In this document: in pieces, positions 27,055 through 35,284 of the stretch
How the letters are laid out: every line of letters starts with the position of its first letter
Position numbering within the stretch: position 1 is the stretch's first letter
Source of the DNA: JAFDWI01 sp963764215
GTDB lineage: Bacteria; Actinomycetota; Acidimicrobiia; Acidimicrobiales; Iamiaceae
Length of the DNA: 64,000 nt
Direction: 5' to 3'
Assembly (NCBI GenBank): GCA_963764215.1
Contig: CAVXRS010000007.1
Span: 248,001 to 312,000 of the forward strand
The notes under the pieces: generated by a model
What the model saw: the letters and a program-made list of their open reading frames with translations, nothing else
Told to the model about the DNA's origin: nothing
Database searches by the model: none
Position numbers and translations under genes: made by a program

Positions 27055-28596
27055 ATGACCAGGACGAGGACCACAACAGCCGTGGTGGCGGTGCTGGCTG
27101 CATGCGTGCTGGCAGTGAGCGCCTGCTCGTCGAGCAGTACGACGGCGTCGCCGAAATCCACCGCCCACTCCGGCACCACTTCGGCGACGGTGCCGCGTCC
27201 CGCCGGCCCGGCCGCGCAGGTCACCGAGCTGAGCGGCGGCAAGGGAATCCTGCTGGTGTCACCCAGGCCCGGACCCGACCTGGCGAAGGCCGGCTACGCG
27301 GAGGACGAGTACGCCGTGGCGGGGACGGCCACGGCCTATGCCCAGACCGACGGGCAGAAGCAGTTCCCCGAGAACGGCAGGATTGCTCTGAAGCCGACCA
27401 CCAAGGCGAGCTACAAGACCCGGATCGTGGTGCGCCGCCCGAAAGACCCGAAGCAGTTCAACGGGACGGTGGTGGTGGAGTGGAACAACGTGTCGGGCGG
27501 CCTCGACGTCGCCCCCGACTGGACCTACACGGCCGATGAGATCGTGCGTTCAGGGTCGGCGTGGGTGGGTGTGTCGACGCAGATGATCGGGATCGAGGGC
27601 GGACCGGTCGCGGTGTCGACCCCGGCGAGCGGGCTCGGCGGCGCAGGCAAGGGGATCAAGCACCAGGACCCGGCGCGCTACGGCAGCCTGCACCACCCGG
27701 GAGACGCGTACGCCTATGACATCTACACCCAGGTCGCCCGGGCGCTGCGGGCCAACGACGGCACGGTCCGACCGTTGGGCGATCTGAAACCGAAGCATCT
27801 GTTGGCGATGGGTGAGTCCCAGTCGGCCATCGCGCTCACCACCTACTACGACGGGGTGCAGCCGCTCACCCACGAATTCGACGGGTTTCTCGTCCACAGC
27901 CGCAGCGGGTCCGCGCTGCCGCTGGGTCAGCCGGGCAGGCCCACCGACATCACCGGCGCGGTGACCAACACGCACCCGGTGCGGTTCAGGACCGACCTCG
28001 CGGCGCCGGTGGTCTGCGTGCAGACCGAATCCGACGTGCTCGGGATCCTCCAGTACATCAATGCCCAGCAGCCCGACAATCCGCATCTGCGGCTCTGGGA
28101 GGTCGCCGGGACCGCGCACGTGGACACCTACCAGCTCGGCCCGGTCGCCGACCTGTTCAAGTGCCCCAAGCCGGTCAACGCCGGGCCGGACCACTTCATC
28201 GTCGCCGATGCCCTGGCCAAGCTCGAGACGTGGGTGGTCGACGGCCACGCCCCGCCCCACGCGGCCCGCCTGAAGGTGAAGCCGGATCATTCCGATTACG
28301 TGCGGGATGCCAACGGCATCGCCGAAGGTGGGGTTCGCACGCCCGAGGTCGACGTGCCGGTCGACGTGCTCACCGGCATGCCCACCACCTCGCCGGATTC
28401 TTCGTTGGCGTGCTACCTCACCGGATCCACGACGCCGATCCCGCCGGACCAGCTCGCCCAGATGTATCCATCACGCGATGCCTATCTCGGCGCGTACGAA
28501 AAGGCCACCGGCAAGGCGATCGCTGCCGGCTTCGTGCTCGCCGCGGATCGCTCGGAGATGACCAAGGATGCACAACCGGATCGGATCCCCGGCTGA
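27055..28596 (+). CDS. Secreted alpha/beta hydrolase-domain lipoprotein
   Basis: ATG 27055 behind gaggggag gives 513 residues. The N-terminus is a lipoprotein signal: charged MTRTRTTT, hydrophobic AVVAVLAACVLAVSAC with the lipobox Cys, then a Ser/Thr-rich spacer. The mature part has FNGTVVVEWNNVSGGLDVAP, AWVGVSTQMIGIEGG, HLLAMGESQSAIALTTYYDG with the probable nucleophile Ser, and a His in VAGTAHVDTYQLG. This matches the alpha/beta hydrolase domain family annotated in many actinobacteria. It likely acts at the outer face of the membrane on an ester; substrate unknown. Confidence 0.85.
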   Translation: MTRTRTTTAVVAVLAACVLAVSACSSSSTTASPKSTAHSGTTSATVPRPAGPAAQVTELSGGKGILLVSPRPGPDLAKAGYAEDEYAVAGTATAYAQTDGQKQFPENGRIALKPTTKASYKTRIVVRRPKDPKQFNGTVVVEWNNVSGGLDVAPDWTYTADEIVRSGSAWVGVSTQMIGIEGGPVAVSTPASGLGGAGKGIKHQDPARYGSLHHPGDAYAYDIYTQVARALRANDGTVRPLGDLKPKHLLAMGESQSAIALTTYYDGVQPLTHEFDGFLVHSRSGSALPLGQPGRPTDITGAVTNTHPVRFRTDLAAPVVCVQTESDVLGILQYINAQQPDNPHLRLWEVAGTAHVDTYQLGPVADLFKCPKPVNAGPDHFIVADALAKLETWVVDGHAPPHAARLKVKPDHSDYVRDANGIAEGGVRTPEVDVPVDVLTGMPTTSPDSSLACYLTGSTTPIPPDQLAQMYPSRDAYLGAYEKATGKAIAAGFVLAADRSEMTKDAQPDRIPG

Positions 28597-28748
28597 GCGA
28601 ATCGCGCCACTTCGATGTGCCCACCGAATTCGCCGACGACTATCCTCGGTACCACCTGACCGTAGGGTCAAGACCGACCCGGTGCGCGGGATCGCCCGTC
28701 CGCTGCACCGTGGTGGGAACCCGTTTGCAACATGTACAGGGGATGGAA

Positions 28749-30086
28749 ATGACCGATATCGCCGACCGCGGGACCGCGGATGAGGCCATCACCGAATTGC
28801 GGGACTGGTTGCGGGACAACTGGGATCCGGACCTCACGGTGGGTGAGTGGTGGGAACGACTGGGCAATGCCGGGTGGTCGGCGCCGACCCTGCCGGTCGG
28901 GAGCTACGGCCGTGGGGTCGAACGGGCCGTAGCCGTGGAGATCGCCAAGGAGATCTCCGCCCACGGTGCGCTGGGTGCTCCCGGTGGGCTGGGGCTGCTG
29001 CTCGCCGCTCCGACGATCGCAGATGAGGGAACGCCCGAACAGGTCGAGACCTACGTCGGCGACATCGTCACCGGTCGCAAAGGCTGGTGCCAGCTGTTCT
29101 CCGAACCGAGCGCCGGCTCCGACCTCGCCGGGCTGGCCACCAAGGCGGTACGCGACGGCGACGAATGGGTCATCAACGGCCAGAAGGTCTGGACGTCGCT
29201 CGGTCAGTACGCTGACCTGGGGATGCTGCTGGCCCGGACCGATCCCGACCAGCCCAAGCACCGCGGCATCACCTACTTTGCGATCGAGATGCTCCAGCCG
29301 GGCATCGAGGTGCGGCCGCTGCACGAGATGACGGGGAACGCCATGTTCAACGAGGTGTTCATGACCGACGCCCGGGTCGCCGACGCCGCGATCATCGGTG
29401 GGCTCAACAACGGTTGGCGTGTGGCGAACACCACCCTCGGCCACGAACGCGCCGGGCTGGGCGCCGGTGGTGGCAGCGCGGGCGGTGGGCTGTCCGGGGC
29501 CCGTCCGGGAACGATCGCCGGGGATCTCGAGAAGCGGGCCGGTGATTTCGTCCGCGCCCCCAAGAAGGCCAAGGCCAAGGGCGAAGGCGCCGACGATTCG
29601 AAACGGCGTGGTGGCTCCTCGGACCTGCTCGCCGGCATCGCCCGGGGCAACGGCAAGATCGACGATCCGGTGATCCGCCAGGACCTCGCTCGTCTCCACA
29701 CCTATGGCGAGATCGGCCGCTACGGTGCCGAGCGCGCCAAGGCGTTGCGCGCCCAGGGAAAGTCGATTCCCGGGATGGGGAACATCGCCAAGCTCTCGAT
29801 GAGCAACATCATGCGGTTGCAGCGCGATCTGGGGCTGGCGATCGTCGGGGCCCAGGGCATGTTGCACGCGTACGATCCGAAGGATCAACAGGCGATCGAC
29901 GATGCGACCGGCAACCCGTTCCTCGCCGGGGTGACCGGCATCGCGCTCTACGCCCAGGCGCCGCCCATCTACGGCGGCACCGACCAGATCCAGCGCAACA
30001 TCCTCTCCGAGCGGGTGCTCGGGCTGCCCCGCGAGCAGGGTCCGGCCAAGGACACCCCCTACTCGGAGCTCCCCAAGAACGGTTGA
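28749..30086 (+). CDS. Acyl-CoA dehydrogenase with internal basic insertion
   Basis: ATG 28749 is preferred over 28743 because the ribosome site agggga is then spaced correctly. The 445-residue protein has the FAD/substrate motif CQLFSEPSAGSDLAGLATKA, GDEWVINGQKVWTS, and the C-terminal IYGGTDQIQRNILSERVLGL. Between the middle and C-terminal domains there is an extra segment of about 60 residues rich in Gly, Lys and Arg (GGGSAGGGLSGARPG, RAPKKAKAKGEGADDSKRRG) that usual 390-residue homologues lack. It resembles FadE-type enzymes of fatty-acid or steroid side-chain degradation, some of which work as heteromers; the second FadE-like gene at 32188 could be unrelated. Confidence 0.9.
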   Translation: MTDIADRGTADEAITELRDWLRDNWDPDLTVGEWWERLGNAGWSAPTLPVGSYGRGVERAVAVEIAKEISAHGALGAPGGLGLLLAAPTIADEGTPEQVETYVGDIVTGRKGWCQLFSEPSAGSDLAGLATKAVRDGDEWVINGQKVWTSLGQYADLGMLLARTDPDQPKHRGITYFAIEMLQPGIEVRPLHEMTGNAMFNEVFMTDARVADAAIIGGLNNGWRVANTTLGHERAGLGAGGGSAGGGLSGARPGTIAGDLEKRAGDFVRAPKKAKAKGEGADDSKRRGGSSDLLAGIARGNGKIDDPVIRQDLARLHTYGEIGRYGAERAKALRAQGKSIPGMGNIAKLSMSNIMRLQRDLGLAIVGAQGMLHAYDPKDQQAIDDATGNPFLAGVTGIALYAQAPPIYGGTDQIQRNILSERVLGLPREQGPAKDTPYSELPKNG

Positions 30087-30107
30087 TGCGGCGGCCCGAC
30101 CGGTGGG

Positions 30108-31038
30108 TCACATCGCACCGAGGGCCTGCCGGGGGGCGATGACGATGCGCGTCCCGGGTCCGATCCAGGAGAGCACCGCCAGCAGGTCACCTCGTGGCAG
30201 GCTGACGCACCCCGCGGTGGGGTGGCCCAGCGAGACGTGCAGGAAGATCCCGGAGCCCCGGGCATTGCCGCTCGGCGGGACGTTGTAGTCGATCAGGGCC
30301 GCGTACTCGGTACGCGACCGGTTGATCGATGAGGTGCTCGTTCGCGTAGGGGTACGGGCCGGGGCCGGTCCAGGTCTGGTGGGTGTTGTAGTGGGGACTT
30401 GCCGGGCCCTCGTCCCAGTAGTCGCTGGAGGTCAGGCGGAACCATCCGAGGGGATAGCCGGGGTTCGGGTGGGTGCCGAACCCGATTCCGAAGGTGAAGT
30501 TCCCTGCCGGTGTGGTCAGGTCGCCCTCGGCCTTCTGGTTCGAGATGCCCCGGGCGCCGACGTCGGCGGTGAAGGGTCCGAGCGCGCTGTCCCACCCGGT
30601 CGCGGTCCGCTGCCACGCGATCAGCGTTGCCGTGGTGGCGGCCCAGCTCGGGGACACCACGGTGATGACCCGTGTGGCTCCGTGGCTGTCCACTTCGTCG
30701 ATGGCACGTCGGCGCGGGGCCGTGGTCGGCGCCGGGGGCGGAACGGTGATCGGTGGGGGAGCCGTCGTGTCCGGTGCCGGCGGGCGGGTCGTCGGTGGCG
30801 CCGGGGACGAACTCGGAGCGACGGTGCTCGTCGTGGTGGTGCTCGTCGTGGTCGTGGTCGTGGTCGTGCTCGTGCTCGTCGTGGAGGCGACCGTGGTGGC
30901 ACTCGTCGTCGTGATCGTCGCCGCGTCGATCTTGTCCGACCCGTTGGTCGACCGTCCGCAGCCGGCGATGCACAGGACTCCCAACACGATGGCGGCAGTC
31001 CGTGCGCTGAGGCGGCGTGGCCTCGTCCGAGGAGGCAC
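30108..31038 (-). CDS. L,D-transpeptidase (YkuD) lipoprotein with Thr-rich linker, one frameshift
   Basis: GTG 31038. The signal sequence LSARTAAIVLGVLCIAGC ends in a lipobox Cys. About 60 residues of Thr/Ser/Pro follow, encoded by a repetitive tract near 30810-30905. The catalytic domain has GARGISNQKAEGDLTTPAGN, FTFGIGFGTHPNPGYPLGWF and TSSDYWDEGP. Removing one base from the CC at about 30312 continues the frame into EYAALIDYNVPPSGNARGSG and the active site HVSLGHPTAGCVSLP, with the His and Cys of YkuD enzymes. It would form 3-3 or protein crosslinks in peptidoglycan outside the membrane. The family has murein L,D-transpeptidases and carboxypeptidases; which applies is unknown. Confidence 0.85.
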
Positions 31039-31106
31039 GACCGCACCGTATCGGCTCCACGGCCTGGGTTCTTCGGAGTTCCTGTCGGGCGGCCCCGGCA
31101 GGCGGG

Positions 31107-31943
31107 TCAGATGAACGCGTACTGCTCGGCGTCGTGGTGGACGATGAACCCGAGTCGCAGGTACAGGGCATTCGACGTCGGGTTCTCGACATCCGCGTAC
31201 AGCATGACGTGGTGCGCGCCCTGCGTGAGCGCGTCGCGCACGGCCGCGGCGGTCGCGGCCGCGGCGAAACCACGTCCACGCCGGTCCGGCGGCGTGTAGA
31301 CCGGCCCGATCCGGGCCAGATCGCCCATGTGATTCGCTGCTGCGAAGGACACGGGTGTGTCACCGACGCACCAGCACCAGACTCCGCCCCGCTCGATCTG
31401 CGTGGTCGCGACCTCGCTCCAGTCGAGGGCCGGATCCCGGGGCACGGCCTCGTCGTGGAAACGCTGCCACCATGCGGCCAGCAGGGGCGCTTCGCCGGGT
31501 CGGACCAGGCGGGCGAAACCGTCGAGGCTGCCCGGTTCGAGCAGTTCATCGAGCACGAAGGCCCGTTGGCGGCGATCCAGCCGGCTCTGTACGTGGTGGA
31601 TCGTGGCCCACCGGTCCACGAACTCCCGGACCGCATCCGCGGCGCCCGCGACACCGGGCAGCTCGATGCCCGCCGCGGTCAGCACATCGGCGATGTCGGC
31701 CGCCGCGCCGGCCGGCAGTGCCGACAGAAACAGGTTCCACGGAGGGGTGAGCATCGCCGCGCCGAGCGGGTCGCCGCCGTCGGAGACCAGTGCCCACCGT
31801 GCCGGGCCGGCCACCGTCGGGTCGGTTGGGTCGTAATTCGCGGTCACGGTGGCGATCACGTTCGTGCTGATCGGATCGCGCGCCACCAACGGTGCGGCGC
31901 GTTCGAGGAACTCGCGGGCGTCGTCGACCACTTCAACCGTCAT
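31107..31943 (-). CDS. GNAT family N-acetyltransferase
   Basis: The 278-residue protein (ATG 31943; an in-frame ATG at 31985 is an alternative) has a C-terminal GNAT domain. The acetyl-CoA pyrophosphate loop is PPDRRGRGFAAAATAAAVRD, preceded by the beta-4 strand ARIGPVYTP, and the end NPTSNALYLRLGFIVHHDAE is the usual splayed-strand region. The N-terminal half (AAPLVARDPISTNVIATVTA) is a degenerate GNAT-like domain seen in two-domain actinobacterial members. The substrate is not evident. Confidence 0.88.
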   Translation of the reverse strand: MTVEVVDDAREFLERAAPLVARDPISTNVIATVTANYDPTDPTVAGPARWALVSDGGDPLGAAMLTPPWNLFLSALPAGAAADIADVLTAAGIELPGVAGAADAVREFVDRWATIHHVQSRLDRRQRAFVLDELLEPGSLDGFARLVRPGEAPLLAAWWQRFHDEAVPRDPALDWSEVATTQIERGGVWCWCVGDTPVSFAAANHMGDLARIGPVYTPPDRRGRGFAAAATAAAVRDALTQGAHHVMLYADVENPTSNALYLRLGFIVHHDAEQYAFI

Positions 31944-32015
31944 CGGGAGATCCTCGCGCCCGACGTGCGTTTCGGCCGAGTGCATTTTCGGTGACCGATC
32001 AGTGCGCGATCAGCG

Positions 32016-32160
32016 GTGCTTGCCGAATGCAGCGCGCTGAAGTTGACCATGCCCATTTGGTGCCCCGACATTCGAGTGGGTGGCGGGGTGCTTGCCGAAT
32101 GCAGCGCGCTCGAAGTTGACCATGCCTACTTGGTGCCCCGACATTCGAGTGGGCGGGGGG
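32016..32160. repeat. Tandem direct repeat, two copies of about 72 bp
   Basis: Copy 1 is 32016-32087 and copy 2 is 32088-32160. Both run from gtgcttgccgaatgcagcgc through a segment with gttgaccatgcc and ttggtgccccgacattcg to gagtggg. They differ by one inserted c and about three substitutions. Each copy contains cgaatg and cattcg as possible stem arms around a smaller acca/tggt hairpin, and the palindrome agcgcgct. It lies between two minus-strand genes. Confidence 0.85.
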
Positions 32161-32187
32161 CGGGGGCGGGGGCCGCGGGTTGTTGGA

Positions 32188-33390
32188 TCAGTTGCGGGGG
32201 ACCTGGGAGAAGGGGACGTCCTTGTCGACGCGGGGTTCGCCGGGAAGGCCCAGCACCCGCTCACCCACGATGTTGCGCTGGATCTCCGAGGTGCCTCCCT
32301 CGATCGAGTTCGCGCGGGAGCGCAGGAACATCTTGCGGCTCGTACCCGGACCACCGACGAGTCCCAGCGACTCGGCGCGGCGCAGCGTGTAGTCGTAGTC
32401 GACCAGGCCCTGCATGCCGAGCAGGTCGATGCAGAACTCGTAGACGTCCTTGTTGACCTCGGCGAAGGCCAGCTTGGCGATCGACCCTTCGGGCCCGGGG
32501 TTCCCGGCCTTGCGGTTCGCCGAGGCCCGCAGGTTGGTGAGGCGGAGCGCTTCGACCGTGCACCACAGGTGCATCAGGCGATCGCGCTTGATCGGCGAAC
32601 GGTCGACGTCGGGTTCGTCCTTCCAGATCCGCACCGCCTCGGCGATCGAACCGGAGCCCCGCAGCGGAGTGGAGGGGCCGCCGCCACCGATGGTGGTGCG
32701 CTCATTGGACAGGGTGGTCATCGCCACCCGCCAGCCTTCGCCGATGTCCCCGATCCGATCGGCATCGGGAACCCGCACGTCGGTCAGGTACACCTCGTTG
32801 AACTCCGCCTCGCCGGTGATCTGACGCAACGGTCGGACCTCCACACCCGGAGCGTGCATGTCGAGCGCGAAGTACGTCATGCCCTTGTGCTTGGGAACAT
32901 CGGGGTCGGTCCGGGTGACGAGCATGCCCCGGTCGGCCATATGCGCTCCGGTGTTCCAGACCTTCTGACCGTTGATGATCCATTCGTCGCCGTCGCGCAC
33001 CGCGCGGGTGGCGAGTCCGGCGAGATCCGATCCGGCGCCGGGTTCGCTGAAGAGCTGACACCAGAAGTCCTCGGCGGTGAACGCCCGGCGCAGCAGGCGG
33101 GCGCGCAGGGCCTCGGAACCGTGGGTGGCGATCGTCGGTCCCGCCATGGTGAGACCGAAGAACTGGGCCATGTCCGACGCCGGGGCACCGGCCGCGTGAA
33201 GCTCGGTGTCGATCAGGCGTTGCAGACCGGCCGGAAGATCGAGACCGCCGGAACCGACCGGCAGGTGGACCCACGCCAGCCCGGCATCGAACTGGGCACC
33301 CCGGAACTCGTGGACCGGCACGGCCCTGGGATCGGTCTCTGCCAACAGGTCGCTGATCCGCTCACGGACCGTGGCCTCGTCGTTGCTCAT
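32188..33390 (-). CDS. Acyl-CoA dehydrogenase
   Basis: ATG 33390; 400 residues, the normal length. FAD and substrate motifs are CQLFSEPGAGSDLAGLATRA, DEWIINGQKVWNTGAHMADR, ITGEAEFNEVYLTDVRVPDA and the C-terminal SIEGGTSEIQRNIVGERVLG followed by LPGEPRVDKDVPFSQVPRN. The C-terminal GEPRxDKxxPF pattern is typical of actinobacterial FadE proteins linked to steroid and branched acyl-CoA oxidation. It is transcribed divergently from murJ with 121 bases between them. Confidence 0.92.
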   Translation of the reverse strand: MSNDEATVRERISDLLAETDPRAVPVHEFRGAQFDAGLAWVHLPVGSGGLDLPAGLQRLIDTELHAAGAPASDMAQFFGLTMAGPTIATHGSEALRARLLRRAFTAEDFWCQLFSEPGAGSDLAGLATRAVRDGDEWIINGQKVWNTGAHMADRGMLVTRTDPDVPKHKGMTYFALDMHAPGVEVRPLRQITGEAEFNEVYLTDVRVPDADRIGDIGEGWRVAMTTLSNERTTIGGGGPSTPLRGSGSIAEAVRIWKDEPDVDRSPIKRDRLMHLWCTVEALRLTNLRASANRKAGNPGPEGSIAKLAFAEVNKDVYEFCIDLLGMQGLVDYDYTLRRAESLGLVGGPGTSRKMFLRSRANSIEGGTSEIQRNIVGERVLGLPGEPRVDKDVPFSQVPRN

Positions 33391-33511
33391 CGGTGCTCCT
33401 CTTCGGGTCTCGTCCCCGCGCACGCTAGTGCCCGCACGGGCCGGAAACCCTGCCCGGACGGCCCCGGGGAAACCCGGACCGTCACCGGTGCTCACGTAGC
33501 CTTGAGTCACC

Positions 33512-35284
33512 ATGTCGGGACCCGAGCAGCAGATCACGTCACGACCGACTGCCGCGGTTTCCGATCGTGATCCTTCCACCGGGCCCTTCCCGCCGGAGTC
33601 GCCCGGTGGTGTCGAACCGGCGGACGACGAAACCGCCGTCCCTTTTGTCACCGATGTCGCCGCCGAACCGCGCCGGGCGTCGTTGGGGCGGGCCGCGACG
33701 CTGATCACGGTCGGCAATCTGATCTCGCGGATCTCCGGATTCGTCCGGGTCGTCGCGGTCGCCGGTGCGTTGGGCATCGCCTTTCTGGGGGATTCGTACC
33801 AACGAGCGAACGAAGTCTCCAACGTGCTCTTCGAGCTGCTCATCGGTGGGTTGTTGTTCTCGATCCTGGTGCCCAGCTTCGTCGAGCACCTGACACGGGC
33901 GACCGCCGACGCCACGGGCCGTTCGGGTACGGAATCGGCACGGCATCTCGGATCGGTCCTGGCGACCCGCGGCGCGGTGTTCGTCGGCGCCGTCGCGTTG
34001 GTGGGCATGGTCGGCGGTACGTGGATCATGCGCCTGCTGACCCTGGGCACGCCCGAAGCGGTGCGCGCCGAGCAGATCCGTCTCGGCTCGTTTCTGCTGT
34101 GGTTCATCATGCCGCAGTTGATCTTCTACGCCGCGGGGGCCGTGGCCAGCGCACTCCTGCAAGCCGATCACCGGTTCCTGGCCACGTCGCTCGCGCCGCT
34201 GTTCAACAACGTCGTGGTCACGGCGACCATGGTGGTCTTCGCGCTCCAGTACCAACCGTCACGCGGCTTCGACCTGACGACCGGCGAGAAGGTGCTGCTC
34301 GGAGGTGGCACCTTGGCCGGCACGGTGGCCATGACCATCGTGCCCTTCGTCGCGCTCTGGAGCGCGGGACTGAGCATCCGACCCCGTTGGCATGCCCGGG
34401 GACTGGGGCTGCGCACGTTGGTCCGGCGTGGGGCGTGGGCCGCCGGTCACGTGGGACTGAACGAGGTGCTCATCGGGGTCACCATCATCCTGGCCGGACG
34501 GGTCGACGGTGGCGTCATCGCGTACCAGACCGCATTCATGTTCTTTCTGCTGCCCCATGCGCTCATCGGCTACCCGATCTTCACCGCGCTGTTCCCGCGC
34601 CTTTCGCGCAAGGCGGCGACCGACGACGTGGACGGTTTCGCCGCCGACCTGACCTTCGGCACCCGGTTGATCCTCATCCTGCTGCTCCCGGCCAGCGGGC
34701 TCCTCGCGGTGGTGGCGGCTCCCGGCTTGTCGATCGTGCGGATCGGCCAGCTCGACTCGGCAGGAGTCCGTCTGGTGGCCTCGGTCCTGGCCGGGTTCCT
34801 GGCGGGACTGACCGCGTACAGCAGCTTCTTCCTGCTGACCCGGGCCAGCTACGCCCTGGGCGATGCGCGAAGCCCCACGTTGGTGAACCTCGGTGCGACG
34901 CTGCTCGCGATCGTGGCGATGGTCGCCTCGACGGGCTTCGTGCACGGCACGGCGCTCCTGGTCGGCTTCGGACTCATCCAGGCCGTCGCGCTCGCCGGGG
35001 GCAGCCTGTTGCTGTACCGGATCGTGCGGTCACGGATCGCCCGTGCGGTTCCGGTCGGCGGAGCGCTGTGGCGCGCCACGGTCGCGGCGGTCCCTGCGGT
35101 CGGGGTCGCCTTCGGCGTGGCAATCGCCATCGGGTGGCCCGACCGGGCGCGCGCGGTGCTGGCGGGCGGCGCGGCAATTGTTGCAGGAGTGCTCGTTGAT
35201 GTCATCCTGCTCAAGGTGTGTCGCACCCCTGAGCTCACCATGGTGGGCAATCAGGTGACGAAGAAGCTCCGGCGGGCCCGATGA
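33512..35284 (+). CDS. murJ: MurJ-like lipid II flippase (MVF family)
   Basis: The 590-residue protein has a disordered acidic N-terminus of about 55 residues, then roughly 14 membrane helices of the MOP/MVF fold. Segments include LGRAATLITVGNLISRISGF, FELLIGGLLFSILVPSFVEH, FIMPQLIFYAAGAVASALLQ and LPHALIGYPIFTALFPRLSR, the last close to the conserved MurJ motif. MurJ moves lipid II to the outer face of the membrane for peptidoglycan synthesis. Its stop overlaps the next start (ATGA at 35281-35284), so it heads a coupled envelope operon. In this context it may instead serve another undecaprenyl-linked product. Confidence 0.9.
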   Translation: MSGPEQQITSRPTAAVSDRDPSTGPFPPESPGGVEPADDETAVPFVTDVAAEPRRASLGRAATLITVGNLISRISGFVRVVAVAGALGIAFLGDSYQRANEVSNVLFELLIGGLLFSILVPSFVEHLTRATADATGRSGTESARHLGSVLATRGAVFVGAVALVGMVGGTWIMRLLTLGTPEAVRAEQIRLGSFLLWFIMPQLIFYAAGAVASALLQADHRFLATSLAPLFNNVVVTATMVVFALQYQPSRGFDLTTGEKVLLGGGTLAGTVAMTIVPFVALWSAGLSIRPRWHARGLGLRTLVRRGAWAAGHVGLNEVLIGVTIILAGRVDGGVIAYQTAFMFFLLPHALIGYPIFTALFPRLSRKAATDDVDGFAADLTFGTRLILILLLPASGLLAVVAAPGLSIVRIGQLDSAGVRLVASVLAGFLAGLTAYSSFFLLTRASYALGDARSPTLVNLGATLLAIVAMVASTGFVHGTALLVGFGLIQAVALAGGSLLLYRIVRSRIARAVPVGGALWRATVAAVPAVGVAFGVAIAIGWPDRARAVLAGGAAIVAGVLVDVILLKVCRTPELTMVGNQVTKKLRRAR

